This document shows, piece by piece, positions 11,290-21,006 of a DNA stretch of 64,000 nt. Position numbers and translations under genes: made by a program. Origin of the DNA: Hibiscus mutabilis (lineage: Eukaryota; Streptophyta; Magnoliopsida; Malvales; Malvaceae). Location: the NCBI GenBank assembly GCA_019671005.1, contig CM033721.1, positions 56,091,680-56,155,679 of the forward strand, given 5' to 3'. Positions within the stretch are counted from its first letter, which is position 1, and each line of letters opens with the position of its first letter. The notes beneath the pieces are model-generated. The model did no database searches and had not been told where the DNA came from. It saw only the letters and a list, made by a program, of their open reading frames with translations.

Positions 11290-12105
11290 CTCTAACCCAA
11301 AAAGCTCATGATCATGTTTGGTAATTAGCGGATAGCGGATTACATTAACTGATAGTATTAGCTGATTTGACTAACAGATTTTATTAACTGATTGTATAAG
11401 AGTGTTTGGTAAAATTAACTGATAGGTGATAACTGTTTGATTATTTGAACAAGCAAAATGACATATAAGGACATGATAATATTCAATACGTGTTTGAATG
11501 ATTTATTAGTTATCAATACTTTTTTATCTATTAATATTAATTAGACTTTGAAAATTATTTTTGTCAATATCATTACTAGGTATATATTAAGGATTTATAT
11601 ATTAATTTTTTATTTGTAAAATTATTTTTAATATGCTTTAAATAATTATTAAATTTAGATGTATATATTAATTTTTTATTTATGAAATTGTCTTTTTAAT
11701 TTAATTAGTTTATTTAAATTTATGTTATTTATAAATTTTTTTAAATTATCAAGGACAATAGTCTTTACAATTTTTAATCTAAACCTCTAACTCAAAAAGT
11801 TCCGAATGAGCTTTTCAAATTTAGAGATTTCACCCTAATCCGTTGTTACAATCTAAATTAGCAGATTTGACTTTTCAAACTTCTAAAAATGGTTTAAACC
11901 TCTAATTTTGACTCAAAAAGTTGTTTATCAAATAGGTCCCATAAAAGGATATTTTCCAATTTGAGAGGCTTCACCTCAATCCGCCGTTATAGTCTTATAT
12001 TTACCAAACATCCAAATTAGCAGATTTGATTGGCGAAACCTTTAAAATAGTTCAAACCTCTAATTTTAGCTCAAAAAGTTGTTTACCAAACAATGCCTAT
12101 GTCTT
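11290..12105. mobile_element. Unclassified MITE-like repeat with internal duplication
   Basis: The ends carry GTTTGGTAA (about 11318) and TTTACCAAAC (about 12084) in inverted orientation. The right half contains two tandem copies of a unit of about 170 bp (about 11757-11935 and 11945-12095). Both copies have CCTCTAATTTTG/AGCTCAAAAAGTTG, AATCCG-CGTTA and TTAGCAGATTTGA. The rest is AT-rich with no open frame. The superfamily cannot be decided. Confidence 0.45.
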
Positions 12106-12157
12106 TTCTCTTATCCCTAGTTATTTTTATTTCTCTAATCTCCTCTATTTTTTTTTT

Positions 12158-12986
12158 TGCTTAACGATCAAATAAATGCCCAAACTATACTTTTTAGATA
12201 GGTGTCTAAACTATATTTTGAGTCAAATAAGTGTCTAACGTTTTCTTTCATGACTCATTTAAGGTTTTCCCGTTAGTGGCTATTAAAAAAAATCATCCAA
12301 TTAGAACATGACACGTGGCCTATTTTTTATATTTTAAATTTTTGAATTTCTTTAAAACTTTGAATTTCTTAAAAAGTTTCAAAGTTTTAATTTTTTTTCA
12401 ATCAAACCCCCAAATCATCTCCATCACCGTCCGACATCCCTCAAAAGTTGGTGGTTCACCACCCAAAGCATCATGTACCTCATCGTTCAAACGTCATCCT
12501 CTACCTGTCGGCAAGAACTCAATCGACCTCTTTTTTCTTCATTGTTGGGTATTCGCCGATGGTGCAATCGACGATTCATTCGTCGGTTTTTGACAACGAG
12601 ATGATGGGGCTTTCAATAGTGGGGTTCGATGAAGACAAGGGTGGCTGGTAGTGGTTGAATTGGTGGTCGAAGTAGATGAATTTAGGGATTTAGGGTTGGG
12701 TTTTTAGAGAAATTAAATATTGTTGGATTAATTAATATTATTTTATTTTTCTAATTTTTGGATTTTAATTTCAAAAAGTGATCAACCATGTTACGTGTTT
12801 GAATTTTCATTGCATAACGAAAAAATTAATGTTTGTCACGAAAAAAACCTTAAATGGGTCACAGAAGAAAACATTTGGCATATATTTGGCCCAAAATATA
12901 GTTTAGGCATTTATTTAGCCCAAAACTAGTTAAGACGTCTATCTAAAAAAAATGTATAGTTTAAGCACTTATTTGATTGTTAAGCA
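12158..12986. mobile_element. MULE-like element with long terminal inverted repeats
   Basis: The ends TGCTTAACGATCAAATAA (12158 on) and TTATTTGATTGTTAAGCA (to 12986) begin an imperfect inverted repeat of over 100 bp each. Its arms run about 12158-12290 and 12830-12986, with GTCTAAACTATATTTTG on one side and CAAAATATAGTTTAGGC on the other. The flanks are T-runs (nine T's on the left, seven on the right), so a 9-bp duplication is possible but not informative. Between the arms, 12400-12660 is higher in GC than its surroundings and could be captured host sequence. I do not recognise it. Confidence 0.65.
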
Positions 12987-13241
12987 TTTTTTTACTATTT
13001 TTTTTCAAGAAGTGTAATATAAATTGGATGTTATTAGGGGTGTTCATAAAAACCCAAACTACTACACCGTATTGAAAAATCTGAAAAAATACATGTAAAA
13101 TTTAACTAAAATTGTATGGTGGCAAACATGTCACTTGGGTCGGTTTCAGTTCGGATCATTTCGAATTTGACTACTTTCGGTTAAGTCTAATTCAGGTATA
13201 TTGTAATTCAGTCTGAGTATCGGGTCGATTGATTTTTGTGT

Positions 13242-13826
13242 TAATAATACTCGGATTTGATGCAATCGGCTATTGACAGTTACAACAATCACGTTAATTA
13301 CCCCTTAATATGTGCTATTCGAGCGTTAAAGAATAAATGCTTTTTTTGCTGTAAATTGCATCAGTTTTGGACGGTTTTGCTGCAAATTGAATTCATTTTT
13401 GGACGTTTTCATAACAATAATTAAATGGTGATTTATTCTCTGATTTATGTGGACCATTTTGCCCTCAATTTGATGGCTATAAATAGTGAAGTTTTACATC
13501 ATTTTTAATCACTCAACAACAACACAATTTTCTTTCATTTTCTTAAACGTTGTAAAGTGTTTTCCTTGAAAGCTTTCTATTGCTTTCTCCGAGAAAGCTA
13601 AGAGAAGAGCAATATCACCAAGACCGCTATTTGTTTCGGGTGTACAAATTCAAGGAGAGATCGTGTTATTTTCAGGGGGCATTCGGCCATTGAAGTAATT
13701 ACACACGTCAGGTCGAATTTATTTTTAAGGCAGTAGTTTTTCACGACACGTTGCAATTAATTTATTTTGATTATTTTATTATCTTGCCAGTGCTAATAAT
13801 TCATTTTGCAGTCATTATTACCAACA
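13242..13826 (+). repeat. Copia-type remnant, 5' LTR
   Basis: This 585-bp sequence is repeated directly at 16392-17348 (about 90% similar by eye). It contains a TATA box in GGCTATAAATAGTGAAG near 13479 and a leader-like stretch starting at CACTCAACAAC. The end is CCAACA. The expected TG start is mutated to TA here but is TG in the 3' copy. No primer-binding site follows, so the 5' internal part has been lost. Confidence 0.75.
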
Positions 13827-14214
13827 ATTTAGAAGTAAAAGACATTTTCTTAGTAATATCTCAAATAAGTGAAATTGCCATTATTTATAGGCTAAATAGT
13901 AAAGGTAAAATTGTTATTATACAATACAATTTAATTTTGTTTAAAATAAAATTAAATAACCATAATTTTAAATGTTATAATGAGTATTATGTAACTTTAT
14001 ATTATTGGAATTTATAAATGTTACGATCTCATTCATAATATTGCGATGATTTGGTAAGATCAAAACTAAAGTCATGGTTATCAGCTTGGTGCATTTGTAC
14101 CGTGTTTACATTCTTGCACTGCCACTAAACACACAAAGTTTTGCATCAAGACAAAGTTTGCGGTTAAACGCTTTTAATTTAGTGCATGCATATTAATTGT
14201 AGTCATTATATTTA

Positions 14215-14645
14215 AGGGAAAACTATCTCAGTGACTATCTAACTATTGGCCGCGACTTGTTTTGATCACCCAACTATAAAATTTTAAAATTTGACCACCC
14301 AACTATTTAAATAGACCTATTTTAACCATCGGTCGTTAAAATCTAATGGAAATGTAACATGGCAGATAAAAGTAAAATTTTTATAATTACACTTTTAGTC
14401 TCTTTTAATTATATATTATATTAATTTGATTTTTAATTTTAATTTAATTAAATAAAATTAATCAACTAATCAGATAACGACACATGTTATCACTCTATTG
14501 GATTAATTTATTTTAATTTTTAATTTAATTTATTTAATATTATTTTTTTCCCACGTGTTACCACCTGGTTAAAGAAAAATTCAAGAGAAAAGAAAATGGT
14601 CATAGGGTGATTTGAAACCTTTTAGAAGGAAAAGCCAAGGCTTAA
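14215..14645. mobile_element. MULE-type terminal inverted repeat, single arm
   Basis: This resembles 56075-56260 and the general layout of the other MULE-like ends in this window: stacked phrases such as GACCACCCAACTATTTAAAT, then CGTTAAAATCTA and GTAACATGG. I see no matching second arm, so it is a fragment. The 14440-14640 part is AT-rich with no gene. Confidence 0.45.
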
Positions 14646-14796
14646 CCACAGGGCCAACTGCTCTTTTGTGATGTAAAATGCATCATTCTATATATATATA
14701 TATATCTTATAATGAAGTAAGCGCTAGGGAAAAAGAAGAAAAAATATTTGAGGGGAGACTCGAACATGGGTCACATGAGATATATAAAAATATGCA

Positions 14797-15110
14797 TATC
14801 AAATATTCGATTCAAAAAGTATTTGATTTAAATGAAAGGAATTTTGATTTTAAAAAGTATTCAAATATTTTTAAAAAATATTCAAATATTTGATTTAAAA
14901 ATATTAAATCGAATTTTTAAAATATTCGAATACTTTTTTAAATCAAATATTTAATATTTTAATAAATATTCGATTTAATTTAAATATGAAAAAGAAAAAA
15001 AATATTCGAAAATTTTAAATCGAATTTCTTTTTTTTAATATTTTTTAAAATTGAATATTTAATAATTTCAGATTTTAATTAAATCGAATATATTTGATTT
15101 AGTGATATGC
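14797..15110. repeat. AT-rich foldback (MITE-like)
   Basis: The segment begins GCATATCAAATATTCGATT and ends with AAATCGAATATATTTGATTT followed by GATATGC. These ends are inverted copies of one another. The interior repeats ATTCGAA/TTCGAAT and AAATATT many times in both orientations. The only open frame here is a by-product of the low complexity. Confidence 0.55.
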
Positions 15111-15372
15111 GTGTTTTTTAATAAGGCTCACATGAATTTATATTGAGTCTTTAAGCTAGTCTTTAACTTAATAAGCATGTTTTAGACTAGTGTAAAGATT
15201 AAGGCTAGAATGAATGACTTTTCTAAGTAGTGAGCCTTATTATTAAGTTTGCTTAATAAGTTATTATTGTGAGTAAAAGTATCAAGCATAATTCTTTAAA
15301 GACCTTAATTAAAGAAAGAGAAAATTCATAAATGGCTTTCGGAAAGCATTATGAAAATGCATGCCAGAAAGG

Positions 15373-15460
15373 AACCTAGTTGATCCGCTTATCAAAGGTT
15401 AAATTCGAAAGTTGGTTCTAGATTCGTCGAGGGGATGGATCTAAAGCTCATTGGTTGAAG
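15373..15460 (+). pseudogene. Copia pol C-terminal tail (RNase H end)
   Basis: The plus strand encodes NLVDPLIKG, a stop, then RKLVLDSSRG. These resemble the closing motifs of plant copia polyproteins, in which an ADPLTKGL-type motif is followed by a conserved SRGMGL-type motif. One stop and one frameshift interrupt it. Its position, just upstream of a purine tract and LTR, agrees with this reading. Confidence 0.6.
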
Positions 15461-15602
15461 AATTTATGGTGGATACCCAACTTAGTTATCTAAGTTCAAT
15501 GTGGTCAAACGAAACCATGGAAAGACTCACAGTGTACATTTCTACCTACCTATCTCTATGACGAATAATGTACATGCATATGATGAGATTTATTGCTCTT
15601 AA

Positions 15603-16014
15603 TAAATTCATGCCCCATGCTTTGAGTGGTCTTAGTGAGAAAGACTTGATGAATTTACCGATTTTGGATGAATGTATACTTTTAGTAAGTTCATAACCTA
15701 GTGTTGAGTGGGTGGTCCTAACACGAAGGACTAGATGAACTTGCTGCTAGAGAGGGTGAGTTTTCTTAAACTCTTAATGAATTCAATCCTAAGAGTTTGA
15801 GTGATCCTATTTGAGAAGGACTCATTGAATTTACCGGTTAAATAGGTTGTGTATTTATTCTTAATGATTTCTTATCTTAGAGTTTGGGTGGTTCATTTAA
15901 TATGAACTTGAAGAAATTCAACTTGTTTTGTGAGGATGAGCTATTGTAAAAGCTCTTAATTATTTCATAGCCCAAATTTGGATGATTTATGTTGAGAAAA
16001 ACTTGATGAAATAA
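15603..16014 (+). repeat. Five tandem units with self-complementary arms (copia 3' region)
   Basis: Five units of about 85-95 bp each contain a TTGAGTGGTC-like centre between complementary arms. Outer arms: TAAATTCAT/ATGAATTTA (15603, 15649); AAGTTCAT/ATGAACTT (15687, 15735); TGAATTCAAT/ATTGAATTTA (15778, 15824; one G-T); TGATTTCTT/AAGAAATTCA (15865, 15911; one bulge); TTATTTCAT/ATGAAATAA (15960, 16006). An inner stem also varies: GTCTT/AAGAC, GTCCT/AGGAC, TCCT/AGGA and GTTCAT/ATGAAC. Arm sequences change between units, but pairing is kept. Confidence 0.85.
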
Positions 16015-16391
16015 CCTACGTAAGTGAAAAAGACTACCCACCATCCATAAAAAAATGTTGGGTCATCTTTCTAGTACACTTATCAGAATCCTGAGGTATT
16101 GAGGGCTATATATATATATATTTTCACATATATAAACATTTTTTTATTTATCGAGGACTTCGGTGGATGAATGAGGTTAGTCGTGTGTTATGAGTTCCTT
16201 CATATCTTAACAAGTTCTAGATTCGTTCACTCGTTAAGAGAAGAATTACTCATTTTCACTATGTACTAGTTTCAGATATGTTCACTAGTACTTAAGCGTC
16301 TAGTCTTGCTATTGCTCTTCTCGATTTTTAAAGTTCAAAGTTTTTTGAGATCTTTTTACTAAACAATTCCTTCGTATTAGTGGAGAAATAT

Positions 16392-17348
16392 TGATAATAC
16401 TCGGATTTGATGCAATTGGCTATTGAGAAGCCTTAACAGCTGCAACAACCACGTTAATTACCCTTTAGCTTTTTGCTATAAATTGCATTAGTTTTGGACG
16501 GTTTTGCTGTAAATTTTTTTGTGGTATATGTGTATATGCATATTCGAACTCCTTCTAACAACCTATGCATTTTGTTACCATTTTCGATTGGACAATCCAT
16601 TATTCCAGCTAGCGGGAGATTATAAATGGATAATTTCCTTTGTCAGCTTGGCCAATTACTTGAGATTCACGATTATTTCATTTCCTGATGCTAGTAATGT
16701 ACAATGGTCAAATAGGATCATTTTCTTCTCAAGACCTTTTATTTTTTTTCATCATGTGAGAGTTCGAATTAATTCCTGTTTATCTACTTCTATCTATGGG
16801 GGAGAAATGTTTGTACTCGGCTACAAAATTTATTTTGTACGCTGCAGGAGTTCCAGGGGTTCCATTTTTCTATTAATAGAAATTTTTGGTATCAGTCTAT
16901 ACAGTTCTAATGAACCAACATTAAATTTTAAAACAATAATTAAATGGTGATTTATTCTCTAATTTATGTGGACCATTTTGCCTTCAATTTGATGGCTATG
17001 AATAGTGAAGTTTTACATCATTTTTAATCACTCAACAAGAAAGCAATTTTCTTTCTTTCATTTTCTTAAACGTTTCCAAGTGTTTTCTTTGAAAGCTTTC
17101 TATTGCTTTCTTCGAGTTAGTGAGGAGAAGAGTAATACCACCAAATCCGCTCTTTGTTTCGGGTGTAGAAATTTAAAGAGAGACCGTATTTATTTATGGG
17201 GCATTCGACTATTGTAGCGGTTATACATATGAGTTAAATTTGCTTTTAAGGCAATAGTTTTCCACGACATAGTTGTTATTAATTTATTTCGATTATTTTA
17301 TTGTCTTGTCAATGCTAACAGTTCATTTTGCAGTCATTATTACTAACA
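16392..17348 (+). repeat. Copia-type remnant, 3' LTR with plastid insert
   Basis: This copy starts TGATAATACTCGG and ends CTAACA. It matches 13242-13826 except that about 16513-16930 is replaced by foreign sequence, so it is 957 rather than 585 bp. The TATA box and leader of the 5' copy recur, slightly altered, at about 16992-17100. The flanking bases (TGTGT and TTCGG) do not form a target duplication. Confidence 0.75.
16519..16930 (+). pseudogene. ndhD: Nuclear copy of a plastid ndhD fragment
   Basis: The first part translates with CICIFELLLTTYAFCYHF and then GDYKWI, closely like the N-terminal region of plastid NdhD, the proton-pumping NADH dehydrogenase-like complex subunit 4. The end gives SNEPTLNF, another NdhD landmark. 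Between them the DNA still resembles ndhD in other frames (for example sequence encoding an LELIPVYLLL-like stretch around 16750-16790), but a segment after DYKWI is missing and there are indels. It is therefore a decayed nuclear plastid insertion of about 400 bp, inside the 3' LTR. Identification is from recall of NdhD and was not aligned. Confidence 0.8.
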
Positions 17349-17505
17349 TTCGGGTCGGGTCAATATTGGATAAATAGAAAATGGGTCGGTTTCAGACAAG
17401 TTTTTAGGTCGTATTAGTTTTTTATACTCCTATATGACTTTATAAAGCTAGAATATTTAGCTTTTTTAGTAAGTTGTGCGACAGTTTACATCTCATCTTT
17501 CTTTA
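17349..17505. other. Short spacer between copia remnant and Pack-MULE
   Basis: CGGGTCGGGTC-type phrases resemble those just left of the copia remnant (13133-13240), as if the copia element had landed inside one older repeat. No gene is seen. Confidence 0.4.
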
Positions 17506-17514
17506 TTTCTTTTA

Positions 17515-18775
17515 GGGTTAAGTATCCAAATGATCACTAAATTATCCCCGAAGAGAAAAAATGGTAACCAAACCTTTAAAAGTTACAGAATAACAATTAA
17601 ATTTTATGGTTTGTTACAAAATAGTCATTGGGTCGTTAACCTCCATTAAAGAGGTGACATGGTTATTAAATATTTTTGCATAATAACACATTTAGTCCTT
17701 TATAGTTACACGCATTCAATTAATTTAGTCATAATTCGAAAAAATTTAACCATCAATTTTTACACATTGTTATAATTTAGTCTTAATTTTAAAAGAAGTT
17801 GAGTTATCTTCCTCGTGGCTGTTATGTTCCGGTGGAGACTGAGACTGGTCTCCTTCATCAACCTTGAAAGCACTCTTCAATCCTTTTAATAACTTCATTT
17901 TTCTTAAAGAAGAAAACCCAACTTTTCTTTCTCTGTGTAAAATCTAAAATCCTTACAAGAAAGGAAGACTGATTGTCTCCCACTATGCTAGCAAAAAAGA
18001 GAGGAGAAAATGATGAAGAAAAGAAAGGGAATTTTGAACCCTAATTTGGAGCTCTCTCTTTCTCCTCCAGTCGGGATCTCCTTTGACAAATTCCGGTAAT
18101 CTTAATTTTCTAAGTACGTCCTTTATTTTTTAAGTTTGATTTTGCTAATTATATTGGTCATGGCAGTACTCAAAGCGGTACGTTCAAAGACGGTGATCTC
18201 CTCGTCAACAACAAGGACTGTGTTCGAATCATCTCTCAATCCGAAACTGCACTTGTATGATTTTTCATTTTTTTTTTCTTCTTCTAAAATTCATTGCTTT
18301 AATTCTTTGATTTTTTTTTTGTTTTGAATTTGTAGGCTTGATTTGTTAGATTTTCTTGGTTTTAGCCTCAGCTTATCAAGCCATCAGAAGCTGAAAATGA
18401 CAATCAGTTGAATTTAGAAGATTTCGATGTGATTAAAGTTATTGACAAAGGTAATGGTGGAATTGTGCAACTGGTCCAACACAAATGGACTCAACAGTTT
18501 TTTGCATTGAAGGTATGTGTAAAAATGCCAATTTTAACACTTTATATATCAAATTTAAAATATGACTAAATTGATTGAATTTATAAATATAGAAGACTAA
18601 ATTTGCTATTATTCAAATTTCCGTAATTGCAACATTACACATTTAACATCGGTTAACAGTCGAGTGATTGTTTTGTAGCAAAACATAAAGTTTAGCTGTC
18701 ATTATGTAACTTTTGAAAGTTTAGTTACTATTTTATTTTTCGGAATAATTTAGTGACCATTTGGGTACTTTACCC
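17515..18775 (+). mobile_element. Pack-MULE carrying MAP kinase kinase exons
   Basis: The termini GGGTTAAGTATCC (17515 on) and GGGTACTTTACCC (to 18775) start inverted repeats of about 140 bp that align along their length (TCACTAAATTAT, AAAAGTTACA-AATAAC/GACA, TTACAAAATAGTCA and so on). The flanks TTTCTTTTA (17506-17514) and TTTCTTTTTA (18776-18785) are a near-perfect 9-bp target duplication, as expected of Mutator-like elements. There is no transposase. The interior holds a host gene fragment with introns, which fits the Pack-MULE definition. Confidence 0.88.
18010..18512 (+). pseudogene. Captured 5' part of a MAP kinase kinase gene (MKK1/MKK2-like)
   Basis: Three exons (18010-18095, 18167-18254, 18366-18512) join in frame into 107 codons without a stop, across two GT-AG introns. 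The product has the MAPKK N-terminal signature TQSGTFKDGDLL, then VRIISQSE, and enters the kinase domain with VQLVQHKWTQQFFALK, the start of the ATP-binding lobe. The family normally runs about 350 residues; everything after the VAIK-type lysine region is missing. In the glycine-rich loop the first Gly is Asp (DKGNGG instead of GKGxxG). A donor site follows at 18513, and sequence resembling part of intron 3 runs up to the right inverted repeat. It is closer to MKK1/2 than MKK6 by recall. The fragment cannot be a kinase. Confidence 0.85.
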
Positions 18776-18785
18776 TTTCTTTTTA

Positions 18786-20922
18786 ATATTTTTTTCTTTA
18801 TTTTGGGTTGCTTTCAATTCAGGTCCACTTCGATTCAACTAAAATTTGGATCAGTTTCGGTTCGGTTTATTTCAGTTTCAAATCAAATTTGGATCATCAT
18901 GTTTAGATTGATATCGAGTCTCGGGCTGGATAAATCGATTTAGGTCTCAAGTCTCGGGTCAAGTTTTCCAAGTTTATGGTAATCGTACCGGTAAAATTAG
19001 CAGTTAATCGAGATGATTGCAATTACAATTTTTGGTTAAATGGTTAATCGAAAAACAAATAGAAATAAAAAATTAATTTTATAACGATATTAAATTACTG
19101 ATTATTACTAGCATGATAAAATTTTATAGACATACAAAATGAAGTATATACAACATTATTAAGTATGACCAATATTAATTGCACAGAATTAATTTTTTAT
19201 ACAAAATTAATTTTGCCATGTTCCTTGCATTTGCCGTATATATTGATTATTAATGAAGTTACACTGTATTTTTATTAGTTTAGTGAAGTTGCATAAACTT
19301 GGAAGACTTAATTAATTTATGTGTTTTATTAAACTTGAACAATATTTTAACTTTCCTAAACTATTAAATTGCTTTAAACTTTGAAGGCTTTTTATTATAA
19401 AAATTAAAGATTTTATTTAAATTTCTTTAGTTGATATTTTTTAAGCTATCAAAATTAATAGTAATAAATAGATGTATTATTTATAATACTAGATGTAAAA
19501 TAGTTTATGGTTAATCGAATAATCATACTGAATAAATCAATTAACCGTTTAGACGATAACCGATTTAAATAAGACTTTAATAATTCACTAAAATTTTAAA
19601 TCAGGACTTTCGATAATCGTACCGACAAGTTGTTTCAGTACGTTTAACCGTTTATAAACGCCGCTGGATATTACCTCTCTCGTTTAGGTGTACAAATGCC
19701 AACTATATTAGTCTTATATTGTCATCCTATTTACGATTACGATAAACAAAACAAAAATTATTTCTAAGACAATGATTTATACTAAGAGACAATAACTTTA
19801 TTTTAATGATTTATATTTTAAATCAGCACTAACATTTTCTTTAACAACAATATTATTTTCAAAATTTTATTAATATTTTTATATTGTTATTCAAACATGA
19901 ACGATGTTAATAATGTGGCCCTATAATCCGAATTCAAAACGACGACAATCGTGATACTGCATCCCGGGTTCGTTCTCTCAACTAGGGTGCTAACTTAGTT
20001 TCAACGGCTTGCGAGCTGTTCAAATTCAATTCGTTTAATGTTCTATTCAAGTTGATTAGATTTAAATTTTAGTTCGACTCGAGACATTAACGAGTCGAGT
20101 CAAGAAGACCCAATTCAACTTAATAAGTTCGCGAGTAGCTCTTTAATTTTTTTAAATAATATGTTAGTTTGGTGTATTTGTGTATTGTTACTCTGAAGTT
20201 TAAATTTTAGAATTGCTTTACATACTATTTATTTTTTTGTTAAATTTGTTAATTTATATTTATATTAATCAGACGAGCTTAATGAGCAACGAGTCAAGTT
20301 GAGTAAAACAAGGTAAACATTTCCTTTTTTTTTGTTAAAAAACAAGGTAAGAATTCTGGCAAGCTTAACGAGTAGCAATTTTTTTGAATGAGCATCGAAT
20401 ATTGAGTCAAGCGCCACTCAACTCGTGATAGACTCGTTTGATAAGTCCCTACCCTCAACCCATTGTATTTTAATTTTATTGACTTTATATTAATAAAAAT
20501 ATAAAAAATATATAATTAACCAAACCCGGTATTCAATTTGACCTTTGCTTAGTGGGTCTTTATGGAGAGTTTTGGAACTAAGGTGGTAATAATGCATTGT
20601 ATGTAGAAATTCAAGGGTCATATGACTAAAATAGACTTGCAACCATCACTTCTTCATTTACCCGTTTTCTGGTTTGTTCGTTCCCATGAATCAAGGGAAG
20701 CAAGAAAAAGAATAAAAGAAATGGCCGAGAAAGTCCTAATTTGAAGGATCTAACGTAAGCTATGCACCAAAAATAATTTTTCTAAAAATAATTGAAAACC
20801 CCATATACGAAACCATTCCATGATCTCTGTTTTACATGTGAAAATTGAAAAAAAAAATTTCTTTTTGATTTTCATTATTTTTGAACTTGAATTCTTCGGT
20901 CATTTCCTTGACATTGAGTCGG
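18786..20922. other. AT-rich intergenic DNA with old hAT-like fragments
   Basis: No gene is seen. 18800-18960 and 19500-19650 contain TCGGTTCGG and AACCG/CGGTT phrases typical of decayed hAT-like MITEs. 20000-20460 is rich in CGAGTCGAGT/ACTCGACTCG motifs, like the intron element at 22329-22827, but without clear ends. The rest is AT-rich single-copy-looking sequence. Confidence 0.5.
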
Positions 20923-20930
20923 TATAAATA
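20923..20930 (+). promoter_or_regulatory. Probable TATA box of the 21007 gene
   Basis: TATAAATA lies 77 bp upstream of the chosen ATG, which leaves room for a leader of about 45-50 nt. No competing ATG lies between it and 21007. Confidence 0.55.
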
Positions 20931-21006
20931 ATGGATTATTAAGACCCAATTGGTTGTTTCCATCGTTTTGTTTTCTGAAGATTAATTGATTATTTTCTTT
21001 TTAAAA

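Larger units (their letters stand above)
13827..16391 (+). mobile_element. Copia remnant, internal region
   Basis: The region between the two LTRs is only 2.56 kb and has lost gag, integrase and RT. It contains a MULE-type inverted-repeat arm (14215-14360), an AT-rich foldback (14797-15110), the far 3' tail of pol (about 15373-15460), a five-unit hairpin array (15603-16014) and a purine-rich tract just before the 3' LTR (GTGGAGAAATAT, about 16380-16391). That tract supports plus-strand orientation. Confidence 0.7.

Noticed and set aside
13237..17353. Target duplication for the copia remnant
   Set aside because: TGTGT and TTCGG do not match; the boundaries may have been altered, so none is claimed.
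18136..18327. Plus-strand 63-residue frame inside the Pack-MULE
   Set aside because: It is in another frame from the MKK exons and crosses intron borders.
20986..21006. Upstream start at 20986 for the membrane-protein gene
   Set aside because: The codon there is TTG; the first ATG of the frame is at 21007.
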